This document shows, piece after piece, positions 7,343 to 16,961 of a DNA stretch of 64,000 nt. Under the pieces are notes generated by a model that was not told the origin of the DNA, did no database searches, and saw only the letters and a program-made list of their open reading frames with translations. Source of the DNA: Vicinamibacterales bacterium (lineage in GTDB: Bacteria > Acidobacteriota > Vicinamibacteria > Vicinamibacterales > JAMQPK01); contig JAMQPK010000231.1 in the NCBI GenBank assembly GCA_023717525.1, positions 1-64,000 on the forward strand, given 5' to 3'. Made by a program: the position numbers and the translations under genes. The number at the start of each line of letters is the position of its first letter. Within the stretch, counting starts at the first letter, position 1.

Positions 7343-10300
7343 GTGGAGTACGATCGCTCGAAGACGCCGATGGCAGCCCGATCGTCTATGTCTCGACGTG
7401 TGGCCACGGGAGCCGCTGTAGCGCTCGCTCTCCTGGCAGCGCTCGCCGTCGGCGTGCATCTTCCGGCCGTCCAGTCTCGTGTTGTTGTCTCGGGGCTGGG
7501 CTGGCTCAGATCGAATGCCGGGATCGACGTCACTGTGGAAGAGGCGTCGTACAACCTGGTCACGCAGAAGGTGCGTGCGCGGGGGGTTCGTGCGTCCGTC
7601 GTGGGTAGTGCGGCGCCTCCCTTCGCCCTCGCCGACGAAGTGCTTCTCGACTTGTCGCCGAACACGTTGTGGGGGCGCGTCCGGTTTCAATCGATTGAGG
7701 TTACCGGACTCAAAATCGCCGTCGTGCGTGACGCTGACGGGTCCCTGAACCTTCCGCAGTCTCGTCAATCTACACAAGGTGGCGGGCTGTCATCGCTTCC
7801 CATCGAGAGACTGTCTATCCGAGACGCAGATATTTCCTATCAGGACCTCAGCAGCGACTGGGGGGTGGCGATTTCAGGATTTCGACTCGACCTGGCTCCA
7901 GGAGCAGACGGGCGGAGTTCAGGGCGCGTTATGACCGCGCGCGGACCATCCATTCGCGTCGGAGAGCGGGAAGGCGGCAGCTCGACGCTCGACGGCGCCG
8001 TCAGCTACGACGGAACGTCTGTGTTTTTCGAGCCGGTTCGCTATAACGCGTCTGAGGCACGCCTTCAGATCGACGGGCGGTTGACGTCGCTCTGGTCGGC
8101 GCCAAGTTTCGACCTGCGCGTCTCAGGCGACCTAGCGCTTTCTCCAGCCTCGCCCATCTTGAAGATCGATCCTCCCGCACGCGGGACCATCGCTCTACAA
8201 GCGATGGTCGCCGGACCCCTCTCGACGCCGCTGGTGTCGGTCTCGCTCGACAGCGACGGTGTCTCGTGGCAGCACATCGGTCCAGCATCCCTTGCGATGC
8301 GCTCGACAGTGAGTTCGTCGGCAATCAGCATCGACCGCGCGTTGGTGACTCTCGATGGCGGGTCGCTTACTGGGCAAGGACGAATTGCCTTCGATCGCGA
8401 CGATTTCGATGGGCGCCTGCGATGGGAGGGGATTCCGGCTGCCTCAATTCTCGGCGAGCCCGCGAAGGTGGCGTTAGCGGGTCGAATGAGCGGAGCCGCG
8501 GTCCTTCAAGGGAACATGGCTCGCGGCTGGCCTACGCTGAGTGTTGTCGCCGACAACGTGAGCTCGGCGTCGGCCGTCACTGGAGATCAGGTGTCCCTGC
8601 GAGGTAAGGCGCATCTCTCCATCGGCGACGGCCGATGGCAACTGAATCATAGCCACGTGTTCGGGGAAGCCGTGGAGGTCGCTGGCGATTCGAGCGGTGC
8701 ATTGTCTGACTCGTCTTTCGGCCAGTCGGCGCTCGGCGGATCACTTGCCGTGTCGGCCTCAGATCTGTCGAAGGCGGGTCCGTTACTGGCCGGGTTCGGG
8801 CTCGCGCCTCCGGCGTCTGCGCGTCCGCAAGCAGGATATCTGGATGCCCGCTTCCGCGTGGGTGGGACGATCGGGTCGCCAAGTCTCGAGGGAGACGCCG
8901 CCATTCACGACTTGAAGCTGGGGGAGATAGGCCCAATCAACCTCACGTCGGATATCGGGCTGGACGTTGCCGGGATTTCTCTCGATGGACTGAGCGTCGC
9001 CGCCGGAAATAACCACGTCGTCGGATCGGGCGGGCTGGATTTTCGCGATGACGCTCTTCGAGGCAGCCTGGGTGTCGAGCTGTCCGACATGCAGGAAGTG
9101 GCGCCGGCGCTCACGAAGAAATGGCGGCCTTGGGGTGCGCTATCCGGTCAATTCGACATCGGAGGGCTTTCCAGCAAGCCGAGCGTCCACGGAGTCGTCC
9201 GCGGCGAGGGCCTTGCCATTGGGACTCAGCCGCTTGGCCGTCTTTCGGCAGCGGTCAACTTCGAGAATGGGCAGCTCGCGATCCGGCAGCTCGAACTTCA
9301 GCAGCCGGAGGGAGGACGGCTCACCCTCGACGCGGAGTATGCGCTCGCGACAAGGGCATACGCAGCCAGGGTCAACGCGCAGACGATCTTCATCGAACCG
9401 ATTGGCGACGGACCAGAGAAAATCGACGTGTCGGCCGTGCTCGATGGTGCGTTCGACGGTCGAGGGACGCTTGAACACCCCGGCGGTTCTGGCCGTTTCC
9501 AATTCACGGGATTGCGCTGGGAAGAGACGCCGATTGGATCGGCAACGTTGGCCATCGCCCTGTCGGATGCGGGTGCTCGTCTGAATGCGACGGTGCCGGA
9601 CTTTTCTACGGTGATCGATGCAACCGTGCAACTGCAGTCGCCGTACACGTTCATTGCGCGTGCCGATGCGCAAGAGATGGATGTCGCGCGACTCAGCCGC
9701 TTGCAGGGTCGCTTGAGCGCGCGCCTCTCGGCGACGGGCACGCTCAGTGACCTTTCGGACGCAAGCGCGGAGGTTGATCTCCAAAACGTCGAGTTGCGAA
9801 CGGGCGACGCCACGCTTGGCCTCACGAACCCGACTGTGCTCCGTTATGTCGATCGCACGCTGGAAGTTGGTCGCCTGCGGCTACGAACCGGCTCCAGTAC
9901 CATCGAGATATCAGGGCGTATAGGGCGCGCGGGCACCGCCGGATCACTTGAAGCCACGATTCAGGGCGAGCTCGCCGACGTGAATCCGTGGCTGCCGCTC
10001 ATCAGCAATCGGCGTGACCTCGCGCTCGGAGGAGTGATCGACGCCAAACTAACTGCGACCGGCTCGCTGGAACGACCCGTTTTCGCCGGGTCCGTGGGCG
10101 TGACCCAAGGGAACATTTCTATCGCCGAATATCCGAACGTCAGCCAGGTCACGATTCGTGCGGACGTCGGCGGCAACCTCATCAACGTGACGCGAGTCGA
10201 GGCGCAGTGGCAGGGCGCCACCCTCGAAGGTCGCTCGCGTATCCCGTTGCGATGGCTGTCCGATAGGTTTCCAGCGGATCTCTCGACGGCATCCCTCAGC

Positions 10301-13300
10301 GGTCGCATCAATGGGATTACGCCAGCCGCGATTACTCCGTTCGCGGGTGAATCAATTGCCGACACGATCGACGGACGCACCAGCCTGGCGTTCGACCTTC
10401 AGGCCGACACGGCGTCGCTCGATGATGTACGCGGCACGCTGACGCTGGACGAGCTGTCGGCAAGTGCCAGCGGAGTACCAGTGACGCAAGTGCGTCCGAC
10501 GCAGCTGGCGGTGTCGGCCGGGCGTGTCATGGTTGCGGACTGGGTCTGGGAGGTGGCGGGCAGCCGTCTGAGCGTTCTTGGCCAGGCGACGTTGACAGGT
10601 GCGCAAGATCTCGATCTGCGCGCTACTGGCCGTATCGACCTTCGCGTCATCGGAGCCTTCTTGCCTCAGATGGCCACGGCCGGCACCGGTGATCTATCCC
10701 TCAACATCACGGGGACGCTGTCGAAGCCGATCGCCAACGGCTCGATCGATCTCCGTAGTGGCGAGCTTCGACTGGCCGATCCTCAGATCGCGTTGTCCGA
10801 TCTGAACGGGCGTGTACAGTTCGTTGCGGAGCGGCTTCGCCTCGAGGACCTGACAGGCCGGCTGAACGGGGGACGGGTTACGGCAACTGGAGACGTCGGC
10901 TACGAAGGCTGGAGTCTTACCGATGGCGGTCTCACATTGCTCGGGTCTGGCGTGGCGTTGGACGTCCCCGAGGGAGTGAGGAGCCAGGTCGATCCCGATC
11001 TCACGCTTTCGTTTGCCAGGGATCGGATGCGGCTCTCGGGCCAGGTGACGGTTCAACGCGGCGCCTATCGAGAGCCCCTTAGCCTGGCCGCCAGATTTGC
11101 GAGTGCTGCACGCCAGCGATCCGTCGGGACCGCAGGTACGGAGCCTTCTTTACTGGATCGCCTTGATGTCGACGTTGCGATCGTGAGCAACGACGATCTC
11201 CTGGTCGACAACAACTACGGTCGAATGGACCTCGGACTCGATTTGCGGCTGGTCGGTACGCCGGAACGTCCGTCGGTGGTCGGGCGAGCCACGATTCGAG
11301 AGGGGGGCGTCCTCTACCTCGGCAGCCGCACGTATCAGATCGAGAGCGGTGTCATCGACTTCACCAACCCGCGCGAAGTGGTTCCCGATATCGACCTCAC
11401 GGCGCGCACCCGAATAGCCGGGTACGACGTCACGTTGACCGTTGCAGGGACGCCGGAAACCGTGCGCGCGACTCTAACCTCCGACCCCTCGTTGGCGCAG
11501 TCCGACATCGTATCGTTGCTGGCGACCGGGCGGGTCACCGATCAGGTAGGCGGTGCAGGCACGCAGGTGGCCAGCGAACAACTGCTCGGCTATCTCTCGG
11601 GCGAGACCCTTGGCTTTGCGGCGCACGCGATCGGGCTCGACACGCTGCGGCTCGAGCGTGGGGCGGGCCTCGACGATCTGCAATCTGATCCGTCCCTGAT
11701 CGCGGGCGAGGCGGACCCGTCGTCTCGGTTGACGGTCTCCAAGACTTTCTCTCGTTACGCCGAAGTGGTGTTGTCGCAGAACCTGAGAGAGGGAGGGCAG
11801 CTGACATGGATCGGCACCTACACGCCGCGCAGCAACGTCGAGCTGCGCGCCGTTTCACAGGACGATCGCAGCCGTTCTTATGAAGTGCGCCATGGCCTTT
11901 CGTTTGGCGGTCCACCGAGCACAGCTGGTGCGGGGACCACAAAAGACGTTCAGGCCAATCGCGACGAGGTAGTCGCCGAGGTACGGTTCACTGGCAGTCC
12001 CGTCTTCACCCCGCAGGAGCTCCGAGGAGCCCTCAGGCTGACGGCCGGAGACCGCTTCGACTTTTATCGCTGGCAGCAGGATCGCGAACGCCTTCGGCAG
12101 TTCTATCTGGACCGTGGCTATTTCGAAGCGCGAGTCAGTGCCCGCCATGACGACCGGGACGACGTTCCGGGATCGCCTCGCATCGTGCTCGACTACGAGA
12201 TTGAGCGCGGACCGCTTACCACCTTCGAAATCAGCGGCCATGGGTTGCGTCGCACTGTAATCGACCAACTCGAAGACGTGTGGAGCAACGCAGTCTTCGA
12301 CGAGGCCCTGTTCGCCGATCTCGAACGAACCGTCCGCCGCCAGATGTTCGAGGAAGGCTTTCTGCGGGCTCGCGTCGGCGCCTCGCGAGCGGGGTCGACA
12401 ACAGTAGACGAAAAACGCGTGCGGATCGTGATCGAGCCTGGCGAGCGCACTTCGTCGCGGCAGATCATCTTCGAAGGCAATGGCGAGATTTCCGACGAGC
12501 GCCTTCGTGCCCTTTTGGAATCTCTTTCGAAAGACGTCGACCCCTGGCTCGAGCCAGCCAGGCTCCCGCGGGATGTGACGGCGCTCTACAGAGCGGAAGG
12601 ATTTCTGGCGGCGAAGGTCACGGCCAGCCCGCCGGAATTTGAAGGCGATCGCGCGACGCTGCGCATACGAATCGACGAGGGTCCGGCCTTCACGATTTCC
12701 CATGTGGTGCTCGAGGGCGTTCACGCGCGTTCCGAGGATGAGGTGCGCCGCTCGTTTGGACTGGAGCCGGGATCACGGTACGTCCCTCGCGAAATCGATG
12801 AGCGCAGGCGAGCGGTCGATGCCGACTATGCGAGCCTCGGATTCAACAAGATGCGGTCGATAGTCGACTCGCTGGTCGATCTCGCGGGTGCCACGCTGCA
12901 ACTGACGTTGAATGTCGACGAAGGGCGGCAGCAGATTCTCGACAGCGTTTCTGTGGACGGTGCGGCAGGGCTGCGGCCCGACGTGACGGTTGACACACTC
13001 CGGCTCGAGCCCGAGTCCGTTGTCGACATGACCACGTGGTATCAGGCGCGCCGCCGCCTGCTCGACACAGGATTATTCCGGCGTGTCGATATCGAGGCCG
13101 TACCGACGGCGCAGGCCGGGGCTGCTCCAGGGACCGAACGGGTGCAGGCGAAAGTGAGTGTCGAGCGCCGTCCAGCCTGGCAGCTCCGGTATGGCGTGAT
13201 GCTTACCGATGAGGTTGCGCCAGCCTCAGAGAGCAGGGAGTTTGGCGGGGGACTGTCCGCCGACGTGCAACGGCGCGGCATCCTGGGCCGGCCTGGCACA

Positions 13301-14185
13301 GTTGGCGGTGCGTTTCGTTTGGAGAGAGATCAACGGATTGGCCGCGTCTTCTTCACCCTCCCGTCGCTCTTCGGGTTCGCAATGCCGACGAATCTGTTTG
13401 CCTCGAGGTCGAGACAGCGAATTGAGGAATCGGGCTTTCTCTCGATTGTGACCGACAAGACGACGTTTACGTTCGAGCAGCGAACCAGGCCCATTTCACG
13501 GCTGCAAGTGTCGTATGGCTATCAATTCGAGCGAAACCACACTTTCGACCCGAATCGGGATCCTGACGACCCGCTCGCACTCGATCTGAGTGTGCGTGCC
13601 GCCCGCCTTACCTCGACCGCGGTCTTCGATACGCGGAACGATCCCTTCGACGCCAGGCGAGGCCTGTTTCACTCGTCGAACATCGAGTTTGCACCGAAGA
13701 AGCTCGGCTCTGACGTCAAGTTCGTGAAGTACTTCATGCAACAGTTCCTGCACGTCCCTCTGGCGGGGTCGCTGATATCGGCATCGGCATTCCGGCTCGG
13801 CCTCGCTCAAGGATTCGGACAGGACCTGCTGCCAAGCGAGCGGTTCTTCGCCGGCGGCGTGAACACGATTCGCGGATATCCCGAAAATTCGCTGGGACCC
13901 CAGTTTCTGGACGTGGCCAACGGCGGGGAAGCCGAACTCATCCTGAACCAGGAAATTCGGTTCCCGATTTTCCGCTGGTTGCGAGGTGTCGCCTTTGTCG
14001 ATGCGGGCAATGTCTTCGGCACAATCAGCGAGGTGTCGCTGACGGGTCTGGTTGTGGGCACCGGCGTGGGCCTGCGGTTTGCGACGCCTGTCGGTCTGTT
14101 CAGGCTCGACGTCGGTGTTCCCACATCAGAGGGCGACCGTCGCGGAAATCCGCGCCTGCATTTCTCGTTCGGCCAGATGTTCTAG
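7343..14185 (+). CDS. TamB-like protein fused to a five-POTRA Omp85/BamA-type barrel
   Basis: One uninterrupted 2280-residue chain. Residues 16-48 are basic and then hydrophobic, an inner-membrane signal anchor. About 50-1290 is AsmA/TamB-like beta repeat. About 1295-1530 matches the TamB C-terminal DUF490 domain (VVGRATIREGGVLYLGSRTY, then VIDFTNP). Five POTRA units follow at about 1543-1620, 1625-1700, 1703-1785, 1787-1867 and 1868-1946, then a barrel from 1948 with the Omp85 hallmark IRGYPENS near 2178. The last residue is Phe, as in outer-membrane proteins. TamB and TamA are normally separate partners that place outer-membrane proteins or move lipid. GTG 7343, ATG 7370 and ATG 7388 are possible starts; numbering uses 7343. 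Confidence 0.9.
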   Translation: MEYDRSKTPMAARSSMSRRVATGAAVALALLAALAVGVHLPAVQSRVVVSGLGWLRSNAGIDVTVEEASYNLVTQKVRARGVRASVVGSAAPPFALADEVLLDLSPNTLWGRVRFQSIEVTGLKIAVVRDADGSLNLPQSRQSTQGGGLSSLPIERLSIRDADISYQDLSSDWGVAISGFRLDLAPGADGRSSGRVMTARGPSIRVGEREGGSSTLDGAVSYDGTSVFFEPVRYNASEARLQIDGRLTSLWSAPSFDLRVSGDLALSPASPILKIDPPARGTIALQAMVAGPLSTPLVSVSLDSDGVSWQHIGPASLAMRSTVSSSAISIDRALVTLDGGSLTGQGRIAFDRDDFDGRLRWEGIPAASILGEPAKVALAGRMSGAAVLQGNMARGWPTLSVVADNVSSASAVTGDQVSLRGKAHLSIGDGRWQLNHSHVFGEAVEVAGDSSGALSDSSFGQSALGGSLAVSASDLSKAGPLLAGFGLAPPASARPQAGYLDARFRVGGTIGSPSLEGDAAIHDLKLGEIGPINLTSDIGLDVAGISLDGLSVAAGNNHVVGSGGLDFRDDALRGSLGVELSDMQEVAPALTKKWRPWGALSGQFDIGGLSSKPSVHGVVRGEGLAIGTQPLGRLSAAVNFENGQLAIRQLELQQPEGGRLTLDAEYALATRAYAARVNAQTIFIEPIGDGPEKIDVSAVLDGAFDGRGTLEHPGGSGRFQFTGLRWEETPIGSATLAIALSDAGARLNATVPDFSTVIDATVQLQSPYTFIARADAQEMDVARLSRLQGRLSARLSATGTLSDLSDASAEVDLQNVELRTGDATLGLTNPTVLRYVDRTLEVGRLRLRTGSSTIEISGRIGRAGTAGSLEATIQGELADVNPWLPLISNRRDLALGGVIDAKLTATGSLERPVFAGSVGVTQGNISIAEYPNVSQVTIRADVGGNLINVTRVEAQWQGATLEGRSRIPLRWLSDRFPADLSTASLSGRINGITPAAITPFAGESIADTIDGRTSLAFDLQADTASLDDVRGTLTLDELSASASGVPVTQVRPTQLAVSAGRVMVADWVWEVAGSRLSVLGQATLTGAQDLDLRATGRIDLRVIGAFLPQMATAGTGDLSLNITGTLSKPIANGSIDLRSGELRLADPQIALSDLNGRVQFVAERLRLEDLTGRLNGGRVTATGDVGYEGWSLTDGGLTLLGSGVALDVPEGVRSQVDPDLTLSFARDRMRLSGQVTVQRGAYREPLSLAARFASAARQRSVGTAGTEPSLLDRLDVDVAIVSNDDLLVDNNYGRMDLGLDLRLVGTPERPSVVGRATIREGGVLYLGSRTYQIESGVIDFTNPREVVPDIDLTARTRIAGYDVTLTVAGTPETVRATLTSDPSLAQSDIVSLLATGRVTDQVGGAGTQVASEQLLGYLSGETLGFAAHAIGLDTLRLERGAGLDDLQSDPSLIAGEADPSSRLTVSKTFSRYAEVVLSQNLREGGQLTWIGTYTPRSNVELRAVSQDDRSRSYEVRHGLSFGGPPSTAGAGTTKDVQANRDEVVAEVRFTGSPVFTPQELRGALRLTAGDRFDFYRWQQDRERLRQFYLDRGYFEARVSARHDDRDDVPGSPRIVLDYEIERGPLTTFEISGHGLRRTVIDQLEDVWSNAVFDEALFADLERTVRRQMFEEGFLRARVGASRAGSTTVDEKRVRIVIEPGERTSSRQIIFEGNGEISDERLRALLESLSKDVDPWLEPARLPRDVTALYRAEGFLAAKVTASPPEFEGDRATLRIRIDEGPAFTISHVVLEGVHARSEDEVRRSFGLEPGSRYVPREIDERRRAVDADYASLGFNKMRSIVDSLVDLAGATLQLTLNVDEGRQQILDSVSVDGAAGLRPDVTVDTLRLEPESVVDMTTWYQARRRLLDTGLFRRVDIEAVPTAQAGAAPGTERVQAKVSVERRPAWQLRYGVMLTDEVAPASESREFGGGLSADVQRRGILGRPGTVGGAFRLERDQRIGRVFFTLPSLFGFAMPTNLFASRSRQRIEESGFLSIVTDKTTFTFEQRTRPISRLQVSYGYQFERNHTFDPNRDPDDPLALDLSVRAARLTSTAVFDTRNDPFDARRGLFHSSNIEFAPKKLGSDVKFVKYFMQQFLHVPLAGSLISASAFRLGLAQGFGQDLLPSERFFAGGVNTIRGYPENSLGPQFLDVANGGEAELILNQEIRFPIFRWLRGVAFVDAGNVFGTISEVSLTGLVVGTGVGLRFATPVGLFRLDVGVPTSEGDRRGNPRLHFSFGQMF

Positions 14186-14187
14186 GT

Positions 14188-14778
14188 CTAGCGTCCGCGG
14201 AGCGTCCGCATGATCGACTCGACAGCAGGACGTTCGGGTGCCTTGGGCGCCAACCTCAGGAATGTCTCGAAGTGAGCCCCTGTTCGATCGACACGGCGCA
14301 CTTTTGAGTAAGCCAATCCAGCATAGTAGTGGGCGTAGGCAAACGTCGGGTCGATCTGCGACGCGCGATCGAAGGCGTCAGCGGCGCCGGCCCAGTCGTT
14401 CTGCTCGGCTTTCACCAATCCAAGCTGATACTGGACGTGAAAGCGATCCGGGTCCATCGACGCGGCTCGTTGCACAACCTCCAGCGCCACACCCGCATTG
14501 TTGTCGATGCGGGCGCGCTCGGATTCCGCGACGAGTTTCCACACGTCGTCTCCGTCGTTCATCAAGCGCGACAGCTCGGTCTTGGCGTCGTCTGGCCGGT
14601 TCAGCTTCAAGTAGATCTGCGCCGCTAGATAGGTGTCGGCACTAGAAATCTGCTCGCCGATCGCTTGAATGGCCTGGTCGTACTGCCCGGCCTCAAAAAG
14701 CTTGGCAGGTGTATCTTGGGCAAAGACGGCCGACGCACCAAGCAGGACGGCCGCGGCGGTAATGATGGCTGTTCTCAT
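14188..14778 (-). CDS. Exported tetratricopeptide-repeat protein
   Basis: A 196-residue protein with a signal peptide (about 1-20, ending SAVFAQ) and TPR-like helical pairs. The clearest run is in the second half: VQYQLGLVKAEQNDWAGAAD followed by FAYAHYYAGLAYSK. TPR proteins are scaffolds, probably periplasmic here; no partner is evident. The ATG at 14778 is chosen because GAGG lies six bases upstream; the frame stays open to 14820. It follows the lectin-like gene on the same strand and ends three bases from the end of the TamB-Omp85 gene. Confidence 0.8.
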   Translation of the reverse strand: MRTAIITAAAVLLGASAVFAQDTPAKLFEAGQYDQAIQAIGEQISSADTYLAAQIYLKLNRPDDAKTELSRLMNDGDDVWKLVAESERARIDNNAGVALEVVQRAASMDPDRFHVQYQLGLVKAEQNDWAGAADAFDRASQIDPTFAYAHYYAGLAYSKVRRVDRTGAHFETFLRLAPKAPERPAVESIMRTLRGR

Positions 14779-14852
14779 TTGATGCCTCACTGACTCCTCG
14801 ATGGTCATGGGTGCCCTCATCTCGTGACGAGGGCCCCCTCATATTGAGCTGA

Positions 14853-14883
14853 ATGCAAAGAAGGGGCCGTTCCGTGGCCCGTT
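14853..14883 (-). terminator. Probable intrinsic terminator after the lectin-like gene
   Basis: Read on the minus strand, GGGCC and GGCCC pair around a seven-base loop and are followed by CTTCTTT. It lies directly after the 14888-15778 gene. Confidence 0.55.
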
Positions 14884-14887
14884 CTGT

Positions 14888-15778
14888 TCAGCGTCGGGAG
14901 ATGCCGACATCGTAGCCGCCTGAGTTGTCGGTGTAGCCATCGTCATTCACGCCCAGGAACAGGTGGCCGGCGGCTGGCATGGTGATCGGCGTCAACGTCG
15001 AGCCAATCGCGAACGGAGCGCTGGCGTCCAAACCCACACGGCCAATCAGTCCACCGACAGGCATGTCGCGCATCGGATAGCCCGGCCGCGACCCGAAGTT
15101 CTTATCGCCGTCAGGCCCCGTCTTCATCCCCTTGCCGAACTCAACCGTGCCGGACGCAGAGAACGCGATGCGCTCGCCCGATTGCACCATGAGCCCGGTG
15201 TCGGTCCACTGCCGGTTCCCTTCGACGCGCACGGTGGTCTGGGGCGGGGTGGTGTTCGTCCGTCCCCTTCCATAGCCTCTCCCACGGCCGTTGTTGCCAG
15301 CTACCTGCGACTGGGTGCCCTCACCCGCGAACAGGCGTCGCGCTGGCGGACCGCTGAGATACAGGCGCGCCACATCGCTCGCGTTGTAGGTGCCGCGACC
15401 GGCTGTAGTGTCGAACATCACGTTGTCCGAATTCCAGTGATAGACCTTTCCGTGCAGCACCTGGCCGCTGCGAAGTACGAGCGTGTGACGCTGGAGTTCT
15501 GGCGGGTTGTCCGACGTTGGCAGTCGGTCGACCTCGCGTGCCGTTGGATCGCCGTCGTTGTAGAGAATGACGGCCACGTCGCCCACCGGGAACGTGCGCT
15601 CGTTGCCGTTCTGAATGAGGCCGATGTTCGTGCCGGTGTGATAGACGAGTTGTCCCGACTGTCGTTCGCCATTGTTCAGAACGAATGTGACATCGGTTGC
15701 GGCTGCAAGAGTGGCCACCGCCAGGCAGAACGCGCCTACGGCCGCCGCTCGTGTGATCGCGCTATTGATTGACGTCAT
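14888..15778 (-). CDS. Secreted protein with PA-IL/LecA-like C-terminal domain
   Basis: A 296-residue exported protein (signal peptide about 1-27). Residues about 28-145 contain two similar beta segments, FVLNNGERQSGQLVYH and LVLRSGQVLHGKVYHW, suggesting an internal duplication. A Gly/Arg/Asn-rich linker follows at about 160-175. Residues about 185-296 match the PA-IL-like galactose-binding fold (W.DTG..V..GERIAFSASG, then GGLIGRVG, then LFLGVNDDGYTDNSGGY). The fold is known for carbohydrate binding; the ligand here is unknown. The start is supported by GAGGAG six bases before the ATG. Confidence 0.82.
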   Translation of the reverse strand: MTSINSAITRAAAVGAFCLAVATLAAATDVTFVLNNGERQSGQLVYHTGTNIGLIQNGNERTFPVGDVAVILYNDGDPTAREVDRLPTSDNPPELQRHTLVLRSGQVLHGKVYHWNSDNVMFDTTAGRGTYNASDVARLYLSGPPARRLFAGEGTQSQVAGNNGRGRGYGRGRTNTTPPQTTVRVEGNRQWTDTGLMVQSGERIAFSASGTVEFGKGMKTGPDGDKNFGSRPGYPMRDMPVGGLIGRVGLDASAPFAIGSTLTPITMPAAGHLFLGVNDDGYTDNSGGYDVGISRR

Positions 15779-15914
15779 TGTGTCTCCTCGCTGATTGCGT
15801 TGATCCCTGCATTCATGAGGCTAGCGCGTGATGTGTGTGGTTGGCTGTGTCATTCAGCACAGACCGTTGTTTTGCGCTCGACTACGCTGAATAGTGGAAA
15901 AAGGAGGGACAGCT

Positions 15915-16310
15915 ATGAGCATCTCTAGATGGTTAATTCTGACGACTCTCGTCGGCGCCGTTGTCGCCGGCCAGGCATGCACGCAGAAAGCTGCGGACGA
16001 CACGAAAGGTGGCATCGACAAGGCTCTTGATGCAACCAAGGACGCTGGCGAGAAGACGGTCGACAAGACGAAAGAGGTTGTGGCCGCTACGGGTGAGGCC
16101 ATCACCGACGGCTGGATTACGACGAAAATCAGCACCAAGTTCGTCGACGAATCCTTGCTCAAAGGGAGCAAGATCAACGTCGACACCAACGATCATGTGG
16201 TGACGCTGAAGGGCACCGTTGGGTCGGATGCGGGGAAAGCGCGCGCGACTGTGATCGCCCACGACACCGAGGGCGTGACGCGGGTCAACAATCAGCTCGT
16301 CGTGACGTAG
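15915..16310 (+). CDS. Exported BON-domain protein
   Basis: A 131-residue protein with an N-terminal hydrophobic signal (about 1-20) and Cys22 in AGQAC, a poor lipobox, so lipidation is uncertain. Residues 23-60 are a Lys/Asp/Thr-rich helical stretch. Residues about 63-131 form one BON domain (INVDTNDHVVTLKGTVGS, then VTRVNNQLVV), as in OsmY-type envelope stress proteins that bind membrane surfaces. The ATG at 15915 is fixed by AAGGAGGG a few bases upstream. A hairpin follows the stop. Confidence 0.88.
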   Translation: MSISRWLILTTLVGAVVAGQACTQKAADDTKGGIDKALDATKDAGEKTVDKTKEVVAATGEAITDGWITTKISTKFVDESLLKGSKINVDTNDHVVTLKGTVGSDAGKARATVIAHDTEGVTRVNNQLVVT

Positions 16311-16316
16311 AAACGG

Positions 16317-16351
16317 ACGACGGCCCGTCGCGGGACAGGCCGTCGTTTCTG
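16317..16351. terminator. Bidirectional intrinsic terminator
   Basis: ACGACGGCC (16317-16325) pairs exactly with GGCCGTCGT (16338-16346), giving a 9-bp stem followed by TTTCTGTT on the plus strand. It lies between the BON gene and the convergent cupin gene and probably serves both. Confidence 0.75.
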
Positions 16352-16353
16352 TT

Positions 16354-16902
16354 CTACTTAGCGGCTGGAGCCGCCGGCGGCTTCGGCTTGCCGTTCTCGT
16401 CCACCTGGGTCGTCTTGACCGGTCCCATGCCGACCAGTATCAAGACCGCAGGTTCTTTTTCGCCCGTCCGTGCGCCGTCCCAATGCACCGTGTTCGCCGT
16501 GTCGATGGCGACGGTGCCAGCACGCACTGGATAGGTGAGCTTCTCGTCATAGACGTTGCTGGTCGAGACCCACCAGGTCCCCGAGATCACATACGCGTAA
16601 CGTTCCTGGTCGTGAAAATGCGGCTGAGAGAAGGCGCCCGGATACCATTTGTAGACGACGCCGTAGAGCCCCGGCTTGCTGGGATCGCCGAACAGCGTGC
16701 CTGTTTGTTGCCTGCCGACCTGGCCAGACCACTTGATGTTCTCGGGGAGGACGGTCGGAATATGGGTCGGATCGGGCAGTGGTCCAACGGGGTCGTTGAT
16801 CGTCACCTTGGCCCCCTGTCCATAGGCGACTCCGGCAAGAACGGCGGCGCCGACACCTGCAGCGACTACGGCACTCAAAATCATCACTCTACTGAAACGC
16901 AT
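16354..16902 (-). CDS. Secreted cupin-domain protein (second copy)
   Basis: A 182-residue protein with a signal peptide (about 1-29) and one cupin barrel. Metal-ligand candidates are His95 and His97 (QPHFH) and His140 (VHWDG). Layout and closing segment resemble the cupin at 4777-5361, so the two are paralogues with different N-terminal linkers. The substrate is unknown. GGGAGGAG lies just upstream of the ATG. It is followed by a shared terminator hairpin. Confidence 0.8.
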   Translation of the reverse strand: MRFSRVMILSAVVAAGVGAAVLAGVAYGQGAKVTINDPVGPLPDPTHIPTVLPENIKWSGQVGRQQTGTLFGDPSKPGLYGVVYKWYPGAFSQPHFHDQERYAYVISGTWWVSTSNVYDEKLTYPVRAGTVAIDTANTVHWDGARTGEKEPAVLILVGMGPVKTTQVDENGKPKPPAAPAAK

Positions 16903-16961
16903 ACTTGTCTCCTCCCTCAGAATTGCCAGCGACGATTATGACTCCGGACGGAGGCGGATGG

